Origin: Pseudomonas sp. EpS/L25
GTDB taxonomy: Bacteria; Pseudomonadota; Gammaproteobacteria; Pseudomonadales; Pseudomonadaceae
Reading direction: 5' to 3'
NCBI RefSeq assembly: GCF_001512295.1
Contig: NZ_LNUP01000014.1
Coordinates: forward strand, 23,757-87,756
DNA length: 64,000 nucleotides
Shown piece after piece: positions 45,308 to 52,326 of this stretch. Below the pieces are notes generated by a model that searched no databases, had not been told where the DNA came from, and worked only from the letters and a program-made list of their open reading frames with translations. The position numbers were made by a program, and so were the translations under genes. Each line of letters starts with the position of its first letter. Position 1 is the stretch's first letter.

Positions 45308-45931
45308 ATGCGCCGCACGAAAGAAGAAGCCGAACAGACCCGCCAAGCCATTCTCGATGCGGCGGAAGCCCTGTTCCTGACCAATGGCGTGGCGCGTACC
45401 AGCTTGGAAATGATCGCCCGCGAATGCGGGGTCACCCGGGGCGCAGTGTACTGGCATTTCCAGAACAAGGCGCACCTGTTCCACGAAATGCTTAGCCAGA
45501 TAAGGATCCCGGCCGACGAACTGACCGAGCGCCTGCGTGTCGACGGCGAGGAAGACAGCCTGCAACGGCTCTACAAGCTGTGCATCGAAGGCCTGGAAAA
45601 ATTCACCCGTCCCGGTCGGGAGCAGCGGGTGATGACCATTCTCCTGCACCGCTGCGAATTCACCGAGGAACTGCGCGAGGCCGAGGAGCGCGATCTGCAG
45701 TTCCTGCGCCAGTTCATCCGCATCACCGACGACCTTTTCACCGCCCAGGCCGCCCGCCTGCAGCCAGGGGTGACGCCGCAGCTGGCCAGCCGGCTGCTGC
45801 ACAGCCTGTTCCTCGGCACCCTCTCCGACGTCTTGCGCGATGACCAGACCTTCGCGCCACTGCTGGCTGCCGATCAGGTCTTCACCACCTTCTTCCGCGC
45901 CATCGTGCGCGACTGGTCCCACACTGGCTGA
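45308..45931 (+). CDS. TetR-family repressor, TtgR/AcrR-like
   Basis: A 207-residue TetR regulator. The N-terminus MRRTKEEAEQTRQAILDAAE and helix-turn-helix GVTRGAVYWHFQNKAHLFHE are nearly those of AcrR and TtgR. The ligand domain HRCEFTEELREAEER echoes the TtgR HKCEFTDDM segment. ATG 45308 is the chosen start. Unlike ttgR it adjoins an MFS exporter rather than an RND pump, so it probably controls the divergent Bcr/CflA gene. Confidence 0.88.
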   Translation: MRRTKEEAEQTRQAILDAAEALFLTNGVARTSLEMIARECGVTRGAVYWHFQNKAHLFHEMLSQIRIPADELTERLRVDGEEDSLQRLYKLCIEGLEKFTRPGREQRVMTILLHRCEFTEELREAEERDLQFLRQFIRITDDLFTAQAARLQPGVTPQLASRLLHSLFLGTLSDVLRDDQTFAPLLAADQVFTTFFRAIVRDWSHTG

Positions 45932-45937
45932 CCGCGG

Positions 45938-46132
45938 TCAGCCGCTGACGGTGTAACCCGCCTGCTCGATGGCCGTACGGAAGGGCGCGTCCACTTCGGC
46001 GCTGTCGATGCGCACCTCTCCCGCCTGCAGGTCCACCTCGACCCGGGCGCGAGAGTCGACCTTGAGGACCGCCGCCTCGATGGCGCTCACGCAGTGGGCG
46101 CAACTCATTCCGATTACCTTGATGACATGCAT
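45938..46132 (-). CDS. copZ: copper chaperone CopZ
   Basis: A 64-residue heavy-metal-associated domain. The Cu(I)-binding motif is GMSCAHC near residues 8-14, and the ferredoxin-like fold is complete (VEVDLQAGEVRID, AIEQAGYTVSG). It delivers Cu(I) to the CopA ATPase in the cytoplasm. It is transcribed divergently from copA and away from the perfectly symmetric CueR dyad, and its stop lies 6 bp from the TetR stop. Confidence 0.93.
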   Translation of the reverse strand: MHVIKVIGMSCAHCVSAIEAAVLKVDSRARVEVDLQAGEVRIDSAEVDAPFRTAIEQAGYTVSG

Positions 46133-46190
46133 GGCCTGCTCCTGTCCGAAGAACCCTCTCTTTCCTGACGCCAACGCCAGGGGTGGGTTC

Positions 46191-46227
46191 CAGTGTTGAC
46201 CTTGACCTCGGGTCAAGGTCAACACTG
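46191..46227. promoter_or_regulatory. CueR operator/promoter, perfect palindrome
   Basis: Two 17 bp arms, CAGTGTTGACCTTGACC and its exact complement, flank TCG. The inner ACCTTGAC-N5-GTCAAGGT is the MerR-type dyad. TTGACC and AACACT are separated by 19 bp on each strand, giving the stretched spacer typical of MerR-family promoters in both directions. It drives copA to the right and copZ to the left. Confidence 0.85.
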
Positions 46228-46244
46228 CTGACAGGAGGTGCACC

Positions 46245-48629
46245 ATGCACGAATTCGAACTCTCCATCAGCGGCATGACCTGCGCGGCCTGCGCCGGGCG
46301 GGTCGAGCGCGCGCTGCAGAAAGTCCCGGCAGTGACCGCGGCGGGCGTCAACCTGGCCAGCGAAAAGGCTCGGGTCAGCGCACCGCCTGAGGCCGCCCCG
46401 GCGTTGGTCGACGCCATCAGCGCGGCCGGCTACCAGGTGGCCGAGGCCGAGCATGACCTGACCCTGACCGGCATGAGCTGCGCGAACTGCGCCGGACGCA
46501 TCGAAAAGGCCCTGCATGCGGTGCCCGGCGTGCTGACCGCCGAGGTCAACCTGGCCAGCGAGCGCGCGCGAGTGACGACCCTGGCCGCGGTCGAGACCCA
46601 GACCCTGATCGCCGCGGTGGAAGCCGCCGGCTACGGCGCCCAGGATCGCCACGCCGAAGACGACCGCCCGGCTCCGGCGCGTCAGCGCCTATCCTGGGAA
46701 AGTCTGGAGCTGGCCCTGGCGCTGCTGCTGGCCGCGCCGCTGATCCTGCCCATGCTGCTGGCGCCCTTCGGCTGGCACCTGATGCCGCCCGCCTGGCTGC
46801 AATTCCTGCTGGCGACGCCAGTGCAGTTCCTCGTCGGCGCGCGCTTCTATCGCGGCGCCTGGCATGCCCTGCGCGCCCGCAGCGGCAACATGGACGTGCT
46901 GGTCGCCCTGGGCACCAGTGCCGCCTACGGCCTCAGCCTCTACCTGTGGCTGGTCAAGGGTAGCCCGCACCTCTATTTCGAGACGGCGGCCATGGTCATC
47001 GCCCTGGTGCGCCTGGGCAAATACCTGGAGACCCGCGCCAAACGCCGCACGGGCGCCGCCCTGCGCGCCCTGGAAGCCTTGCGTCCCGAACGCGCACGAC
47101 GTCTGACGGCGACCGGCCAGGAGGAAGAGGTCGCCCTGACCCAGCTGCGCCTGGGGGATCGCCTGCAGCTCCGTCCCGGCGAGCGCATCCCCGCCGATGG
47201 CCGCATCCTGCAGGGCGAAAGCCAGGTCGACGAAGCCCTGCTCACCGGCGAGAGCCGTCCGGTCGCCAAGGGACCGGGCGATGAGGTGGTGGGCGGCGCC
47301 ATCAATGGCGAAGGCAACCTGCAGATCGAGGTCACCGCCCTGGGCAGCGAGACGGTGCTGGCCGGCATCATCCGCCTGGTGGAAGACGCCCAGGCCACCA
47401 AGGCGCCCATCCAGCAGCTGGTGGATCGCATCAGCCGGATCTTCGTCCCGGTGGTGGTCGGCCTGGCCCTGCTCACCCTGGCCGGCTGGCTGCTGACCGG
47501 TCATGCCCTGGAGCCCGCCCTGCTCGCCGCCGTCGCCGTACTGGTCATCGCCTGTCCTTGCGCCCTGGGCCTGGCTACGCCGGCCGCCCTGATGGCCGGC
47601 ACGGGCGTGGCGGCGCGCCATGGCATCCTGATCAAGGACGCCGAGACCCTGGAACGTGCCCAGGGCATCACCACCGTCATCTTCGACAAGACCGGCACCC
47701 TGACCGCCGGCCAGTTGCGCCTGCGCCAACTGGCCACGGCGCCGGGAATCGAAGAGCGCGAGGTGCTGAGTCTGGCCGGTAGTCTACAAAGGGGCAGCGA
47801 GCATCCGCTGGCCGCGGCGGTGCTGAAGGCCTGCCGCGAACGCGGCCTGGACACCCCACCCGCCCGGGACGTCCGTGCCCTCCCCGGCCGTGGTCTTCAG
47901 GGCAGCTGGCAGCACCGTGCGCTGTTGCTGGGCAATGCCCGACTGCTGGCCGAACAGCGTCTGGACGCCGGCCATCTCGCCGAGGCCGCCCGTGATTGGG
48001 AAGACCAGGGCCTCACCCTCTCCTGGCTGCTGGAAACCGGCACCGAGCCACGCGTCCTCGCTCTGCTGGCCTTTGGCGACGAGCTCCGCCCGGGCGCCGC
48101 TGCGGCCATCGCCCGGTTGCGCCAGGGCGGCATCGACAGCTGGCTGCTGACCGGCGATAACCGCGGCAGCGCCCGCCAGGTGGCCGCGGCCCTGGGCATC
48201 GAGCAGTGGGAGACCGAGGTGCTGCCCGCCGACAAGGCCGCGGTAGTTGCCCGGCTGCAAGCGACCAAGGGCGGCGTGGCCATGGTCGGCGACGGTCTCA
48301 ACGACGCCCCGGCGCTGGCCGCCGCCGAACTGGGCATCGCCATGGGTTCGGGCACTGCCGCCGCTCGCCATGCCGCCGGTATCACCCTGCTGCAGGAAGA
48401 CCCACGCCAGGTAGTGGCGGCCCTGGACATCGCCCGGCGCACCCAGCGCAAGATCCGCCAGAATCTGTTCTGGGCCTTCGTCTACAATGTCATCGGCCTG
48501 CCGCTGGCCGCCCTGGGTCTGCTCGACCCGGTCTATGCCGGCGCCGCCATGGCCTTTTCCAGTGTCAGCGTCCTGGCCAATGCCCTGCTGCTCGGCCGCT
48601 GGCGCCCGTCCGGAGATCATCCGTCATGA
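46245..48629 (+). CDS. copA: Cu(I)-exporting P1B-type ATPase
   Basis: A 794-residue copper ATPase. Two N-terminal metal-binding domains carry GMTCAAC and GMSCANC. The membrane CPC motif is C437-P-C439, the phosphorylated aspartate is D481 in DKTGT, the SEHPLA histidine is present, and the hinge is GDGLNDAPAL. It pumps Cu(I) out of the cytoplasm for tolerance. A GGAGGTG ribosome site precedes the start. cueR overlaps its stop (ATGA), making a copA-cueR operon. Confidence 0.96.
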   Translation: MHEFELSISGMTCAACAGRVERALQKVPAVTAAGVNLASEKARVSAPPEAAPALVDAISAAGYQVAEAEHDLTLTGMSCANCAGRIEKALHAVPGVLTAEVNLASERARVTTLAAVETQTLIAAVEAAGYGAQDRHAEDDRPAPARQRLSWESLELALALLLAAPLILPMLLAPFGWHLMPPAWLQFLLATPVQFLVGARFYRGAWHALRARSGNMDVLVALGTSAAYGLSLYLWLVKGSPHLYFETAAMVIALVRLGKYLETRAKRRTGAALRALEALRPERARRLTATGQEEEVALTQLRLGDRLQLRPGERIPADGRILQGESQVDEALLTGESRPVAKGPGDEVVGGAINGEGNLQIEVTALGSETVLAGIIRLVEDAQATKAPIQQLVDRISRIFVPVVVGLALLTLAGWLLTGHALEPALLAAVAVLVIACPCALGLATPAALMAGTGVAARHGILIKDAETLERAQGITTVIFDKTGTLTAGQLRLRQLATAPGIEEREVLSLAGSLQRGSEHPLAAAVLKACRERGLDTPPARDVRALPGRGLQGSWQHRALLLGNARLLAEQRLDAGHLAEAARDWEDQGLTLSWLLETGTEPRVLALLAFGDELRPGAAAAIARLRQGGIDSWLLTGDNRGSARQVAAALGIEQWETEVLPADKAAVVARLQATKGGVAMVGDGLNDAPALAAAELGIAMGSGTAAARHAAGITLLQEDPRQVVAALDIARRTQRKIRQNLFWAFVYNVIGLPLAALGLLDPVYAGAAMAFSSVSVLANALLLGRWRPSGDHPS

Positions 48630-49012
48630 ACATCGGCCAGGCCGCCAAGGCCAGTGGGCTCACCGCCAAGATGCTGCGCTACTACGAGCGGATCGGCCTG
48701 CTGGCGCCCGCCGGGCGCACCGACAGCGGCTATCGCCAGTACGGCGCGGAAGACCTGCGGGTGCTGGCCTTCGTCCGCCGCTCGCGTGAGTTGGGCTTCA
48801 GCCTGGAAGAGATCCGCCAGCTGCTCAGCCTCTGGCAGGACCGCCAGCGCGCCAGCGCCGACGTCAAGGCGCTGGCCAAGCGACACATCGCCGAGCTGGA
48901 TCAGAAGATCGCCGAATTGACCCGCCTGCGCAGCACCCTGGGCGAACTGGTCTCCTGCTGCCATGGCGACGCCCGCCCCGACTGCCCGATCCTCGATACC
49001 CTCGGCGGCTGA
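48626..49012 (+). CDS. cueR: Cu(I)-responsive activator CueR (MerR family)
   Basis: A 128-residue MerR regulator. It has the winged helix MNIGQAAKASGLTAKMLRYY, a dimerisation helix, and a C-terminal metal loop with C112 and C120 (CCHGDARPDCPIL), the CueR signature for Cu(I), Ag(I) and Au(I). It starts inside the copA stop codon. CueR binds the dyad before copA and copZ and activates both when copper is bound. Confidence 0.94.
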   Translation: MNIGQAAKASGLTAKMLRYYERIGLLAPAGRTDSGYRQYGAEDLRVLAFVRRSRELGFSLEEIRQLLSLWQDRQRASADVKALAKRHIAELDQKIAELTRLRSTLGELVSCCHGDARPDCPILDTLGG

Positions 49013-49258
49013 GGACCTGTTCACGCTCACGCGAGCTAGAGCCAAACAAGGCGCAACGACCAACGGGAGTAACAGCCAACGGCTGGCCCGAAGGGTGAGC
49101 GCTAGCGAATCAAAGGCCTGAGGAAGCGGACCGGCCTCGCGCGCGAGCTTACGAGTGGTAAAGGAGCATTCCGACGGGGCCGCCTAGGTGGGGGTGGCGA
49201 CCCAGGGCGTTTTTCAACGCCGTTTGGCGACGCGCAGCAGATCGTGGGCAGGTTCTGA
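49013..49258. repeat. palindromic intergenic element, family A copy 4 (long)
   Basis: The longest copy (246 bp). It retains GAGCTAGAGCCAAACAAGGC, the CTGAGGAAGCGGACCG core and GTAAAGGAGCATTCCGACG, and carries about 60-100 bp of additional sequence between the outer and inner parts on each side. It fills most of the gap 49013-49317 between cueR and the small gene at 49318. Confidence 0.75.
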
Positions 49259-49317
49259 CGCAACCGCTGCCGCCCGGCGGAGTCCATCGCTTATCCCCCC
49301 GCTATCGAGGCACCACC

Positions 49318-49557
49318 ATGCACACCCTGCACCGCTACCAGATCCGCTATCGCCTCAATGGCGAGCCACTCACCCACGAGCTGGAGAGCTTCGAGCCGGT
49401 CACCGAGGAAGAAGCCGTACTGCAACTGCTGATCAAGCATGTCGAGGAGCCTCAGGTGGTAGTCGACGCCCCCTGGGAGCGCCATGCGCAACCCAGCATC
49501 GCCCGCCGGGCCCAGGAGGCCGGCCTGAGCGACATCGAGGTCAGCCAGCGGGACTGA
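49318..49557 (+). CDS. small conserved protein, 79 residues
   Basis: A soluble protein with YQIRYRLNGEPLTHELESFE at the start, predicted as strands, and a C-terminal helix. It shares the first half with the 78-residue product at 51959-52195 (YEIHYKLLGESYT). I do not know a function. It lies directly upstream of the rlmI gene with its own TATAAT at 49586-49591 following it. Confidence 0.7.
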   Translation: MHTLHRYQIRYRLNGEPLTHELESFEPVTEEEAVLQLLIKHVEEPQVVVDAPWERHAQPSIARRAQEAGLSDIEVSQRD

Positions 49558-49624
49558 CGGCCGGCCCAGGCAGGTGGCTTTGCGCTATAATTCCGCGCTT
49601 TTGCCCCCTTCGTTGGAGTGATTC

Positions 49625-50818
49625 ATGACCCTGCCTCGCCTGCGCCTCAAAGCCAATGCCGACCGCCGTCTGCGCGCCGGGCACCTCTGGGTGTACAGCA
49701 ACGAGGTGGACGTGGTCGCCACGCCACTGACCGCTTTCGAACCGGGCGACCAGGCCATCCTGGAAACCACCAGCGGCAAGCCGCTGGGCCTGGTCGCCCT
49801 GTCCCCCAATAACCTGATCTGCGCCCGCCTGTTCTCCCGCGATACCGGCTACCTGTTGGACAAGTCCCTGCTGGTGCACCGCTTCAAGGTCGCCCTGAGC
49901 CTGCGCGAGCGCCTGTTCGGCAGCCACTGCTATCGCCTGGTCTACGGCGATGCGGATTTCCTGCCGGGCCTGGTGGTGGATCGCTTCAACGACATCCTGG
50001 TGGTACAGATCGCCTCCGCCACCATGGAGCGCCAGCGCGACGCCATCCTCGCCGCCCTGCTGCAGGTGTTCAAGCCTCAGGGCGTACTATGGAAGAACGA
50101 TGGCAGCGCCCGTGCGGCCGAAGGCCTCTCCAGCTACGTGGAGGTGGCCTACGGCGAGGTCCCCGACTGGGTGGCGCTGGAAGAGAACGGCGTGCGCTTC
50201 GAGGCCCCGGTGCGCGAAGGCCAGAAGACCGGCTGGTTCTATGACCATCGCCTGAACCGCGCGCGCCTGGCGCCCTATGTCGAAGGCAAGCGGGTACTCG
50301 ACCTGTTCAGCTACATCGGCGGCTGGGGCGTGCAGGCCGCGGCCTTCGGCGCCAGCGAGGTTATGTGCGTGGACGCCTCGGGCTTCGCTCTGGACGGCGT
50401 GGAGCGCAATGCCACCCTCAATGGCCTGGCGGAAAAGCTGGTCTGTGTCGAGGGCGACGTCTTCGAAGCGCTCAAGGAACTCAAGGCCGGCGAAGAAAAG
50501 TTCGACGTCATCGTCGCCGACCCGCCAGCCTTCATCAAGAAGCGTAAGGACCTGAAGAATGGCGAGGCCGCCTACCGCCGCCTCAACGAACAGGCCATGC
50601 GGCTGTTGAACAAGGACGGCATCCTGGTCAGCGCCTCCTGCTCCATGCACCTGCCCGAGGACGACCTGCAGAACATCCTGCTCGGCAGCGCCCGTCATCT
50701 GGATCGCAACCTGCAGATCCTCGAACGCGGTGCCCAGGGCCCGGATCATCCGGTACACCCGGCCATCCCGGAGACCCGCTACATCAAGAGCCTCACCTGC
50801 CGTCTGCTGCCCAGCTAG
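49625..50818 (+). CDS. rlmI: 23S rRNA m5C methyltransferase RlmI
   Basis: A 397-residue class I SAM-dependent methyltransferase. An N-terminal PUA-like domain contains LRAGHLWVYSNEV, the Rossmann SAM site is VLDLFSYIGGWGVQAA, and the catalytic segment is FDVIVADPPAFIKK with SASCSMHL. RlmI methylates C1962 of 23S rRNA in E. coli. A perfect TATAAT at 49586-49591 precedes the gene. Length and motifs are full. Confidence 0.92.
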   Translation: MTLPRLRLKANADRRLRAGHLWVYSNEVDVVATPLTAFEPGDQAILETTSGKPLGLVALSPNNLICARLFSRDTGYLLDKSLLVHRFKVALSLRERLFGSHCYRLVYGDADFLPGLVVDRFNDILVVQIASATMERQRDAILAALLQVFKPQGVLWKNDGSARAAEGLSSYVEVAYGEVPDWVALEENGVRFEAPVREGQKTGWFYDHRLNRARLAPYVEGKRVLDLFSYIGGWGVQAAAFGASEVMCVDASGFALDGVERNATLNGLAEKLVCVEGDVFEALKELKAGEEKFDVIVADPPAFIKKRKDLKNGEAAYRRLNEQAMRLLNKDGILVSASCSMHLPEDDLQNILLGSARHLDRNLQILERGAQGPDHPVHPAIPETRYIKSLTCRLLPS

Positions 50819-50840
50819 GACGCCAGGCCAAGCAACAGCC

Positions 50841-50976
50841 GATCGCGGCCATGGGCCGCTCCTACTGTGGCACTCGTGTCTGTAGGAGCGGCCCATGGCC
50901 GCGATAAGACATTGCTCCTACGGCCATGCTCTGACTGTAGGAGCGGTCGCATCGGCGGACCGCCATGGCCGCGATA
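50841..50976. repeat. REP cluster (three copies)
   Basis: Three REP palindromes in 136 bp. There is a minus-strand short copy (50841-50865), a plus-strand short copy (50882-50906; GTAGGAGCGGCCCATGGCCG) and a plus-strand long-subtype copy (50937-50976; GTAGGAGCGGTCGCATCGGC). The remainder of the gap 50819-51182 holds the terminator below and nothing else. Confidence 0.8.
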
Positions 50977-51099
50977 GCAGATCTAAAGCCGGATCCAAGC
51001 GTCCCCCCGTTAGCACAGCCCCAACCTGATCCATCACCAAGCACTTTTCTATCGCCCCAAGCACGGCGGTCAAGGCCATATCCTCATGCCCGCCAGCTA

Positions 51100-51134
51100 A
51101 AAAAACGCCGCGTTTCCCTGAAGAAAACGCGGCC
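51100..51134 (-). terminator. intrinsic terminator of the 51183-51584 gene
   Basis: Read on the minus strand: GCCGCGTTT stem with an approximately 9-base loop (TTCTTCAGG), closing AAACGCGGC and a run of seven T. Confidence 0.88.
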
Positions 51135-51182
51135 TTGTTTGGCTTCCGGCCTGGTATGGGTCTTTTTGTGCGCGTCGGGATA

Positions 51183-51584
51183 TCAGCTCAAGGCACGGAT
51201 CAACTCGGCCTTCTTCATCCGCGAGCGCCCTCGTACGTTCTGTTCGGCGGCCTTCTTCACCAGTTCGTCGCGGGTCAGCTCGCTGAGCGAGGTGCTGCCG
51301 CTGCGTGAACGGCGGGACGCGGCACGACCGCCGTTGGGCGACTGGCCCTGCTTGGTTGCCACCGCCCGCCGGGCGGAGTCCTTGCGGTCCGCGCGCTTGG
51401 CCGTGCCGCTCTTGCTCTTGCCGGAACCGCCCTTTTCGCCACCGCCGGACTGCTTGTTCACCGTCGCCCAGGCACGTGCCTCGGCTTCGTTCTTGGAGAG
51501 GCCTTTCTTCTCGTAGCTCTCCTCGATGTGCTCGGCCTTGCGTTCCTGTTTGTCGCTGTACTTGGACTTGTCGCCGCGGGGCAT
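51183..51584 (-). CDS. basic low-complexity protein with C-terminal Rho-N-like module, 133 residues
   Basis: Starts with a charged helix-rich part (GDKSKYSDKQERKAEHIEES), followed by a Gly/Ser/Lys-rich linker and a compact C-terminal module (LTRDELVKKAAEQNVRGRSR, MKKAELIRAL). The module is also found at the C-terminus of the 57834-58352 protein and resembles the Rho N-terminal/SAP-like nucleic-acid-binding helix pair. It may bind DNA or RNA. The gene has its own terminator. Confidence 0.75.
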   Translation of the reverse strand: MPRGDKSKYSDKQERKAEHIEESYEKKGLSKNEAEARAWATVNKQSGGGEKGGSGKSKSGTAKRADRKDSARRAVATKQGQSPNGGRAASRRSRSGSTSLSELTRDELVKKAAEQNVRGRSRMKKAELIRALS

Positions 51585-51593
51585 GGCAATCTC

Positions 51594-51743
51594 CTAGGAA
51601 GGACTTGTTTGAAAAGCCGCCGAGCGAAGGTCAGGCAAGGCGAAAATCAGCGAGGAAGCGGAGTTTACAAGTGGTAAATGAGCATTCCGAGCTGATTTTC
51701 AACACCGCATGACCGAGCGCAGGCACTCTTCGGAAAAGGCCTA
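51594..51743. repeat. palindromic intergenic element, family A copy 5
   Basis: A 150 bp copy flanked by CTAG at both ends (51594-51597 and 51740-51743). It has the GCGAAGGTCAGGCAAGGCGA subtype and the AGCGAGGAAGCGGAGTTTAC core. The right CTAG provides the TAG stop codon of the lipoprotein gene. Confidence 0.82.
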
Positions 51744-51962
51744 GTCTTCGGCCTTGATGGTGGCCACATCGGCCGCTTTCACTCGCACATGGCGACCCGC
51801 CACGTCGGTGAATTCATAGAAGCCATCGGCCGTCTTGGTGTGGGGCTTGTCCTGGGTGATGTACTGGGTGCCATCCTGCAGGGTCACCACCGTTTCGGTA
51901 GAGCAGGCAGCCAGGGCCATGATCGCCAGGACCATTAGCCCTCCCTTGATCACGCGGCTCAT
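51741..51962 (-). CDS. YgdI/YgdR-type lipoprotein, 73 residues
   Basis: A lipoprotein signal (VLAIMALAAC, lipidated Cys20) is followed by an SH3-like YgdI/YgdR domain (VVTLQDGTQYITQDKPHTKT). It should be anchored in the outer or inner membrane facing the periplasm. Its ATG overlaps the stop of the preceding small gene (ATGA), so they form an operon. Its stop codon is the CTAG end of the adjacent repeat. Confidence 0.85.
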   Translation of the reverse strand: MSRVIKGGLMVLAIMALAACSTETVVTLQDGTQYITQDKPHTKTADGFYEFTDVAGRHVRVKAADVATIKAED

Positions 51963-52195
51963 GGCGCCTCCGGGGAGACGCGATGGATGGACACGTCATG
52001 CAGCGCCACCAATGCCTGACCGGACTCGATGTCGGCCAGTTGGAAGCGCTCGTCGTTGATCGCATCCAGGTGCCGACAGGCCAACTCTCGGACCACGTCG
52101 GTGATGGGCACGTCCAGACTGCTGATACGGTCGGTATAGCTTTCGCCCAGCAACTTGTAGTGGATTTCGTATTGGCTATCGGTGTCGTCACGCAT
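51959..52195 (-). CDS. small conserved protein, 78 residues
   Basis: A soluble protein starting MRDDTDSQYEIHYKLLGESY, with a predicted beta hairpin and helix. Its first 40 residues are similar to the 79-residue product at 49318 (GE-x-x-T spacing and the Y-x-I-x-Y-x-L pattern). It is co-transcribed with the lipoprotein gene. Function unknown. Confidence 0.7.
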   Translation of the reverse strand: MRDDTDSQYEIHYKLLGESYTDRISSLDVPITDVVRELACRHLDAINDERFQLADIESGQALVALHDVSIHRVSPEAP

Positions 52196-52326
52196 GAGGA
52201 GTCTCCGCGAAAAGGCTGCCCGACTCGGGTTATTTCTATAGAGCCTGGGCAGCCAGAGCGGTTCTTTCCTTCCCCCCAGATGCCGCCGAACGGTCATCTG
52301 TCAAGTCCCTTCGCAGCTGCTCTAAC

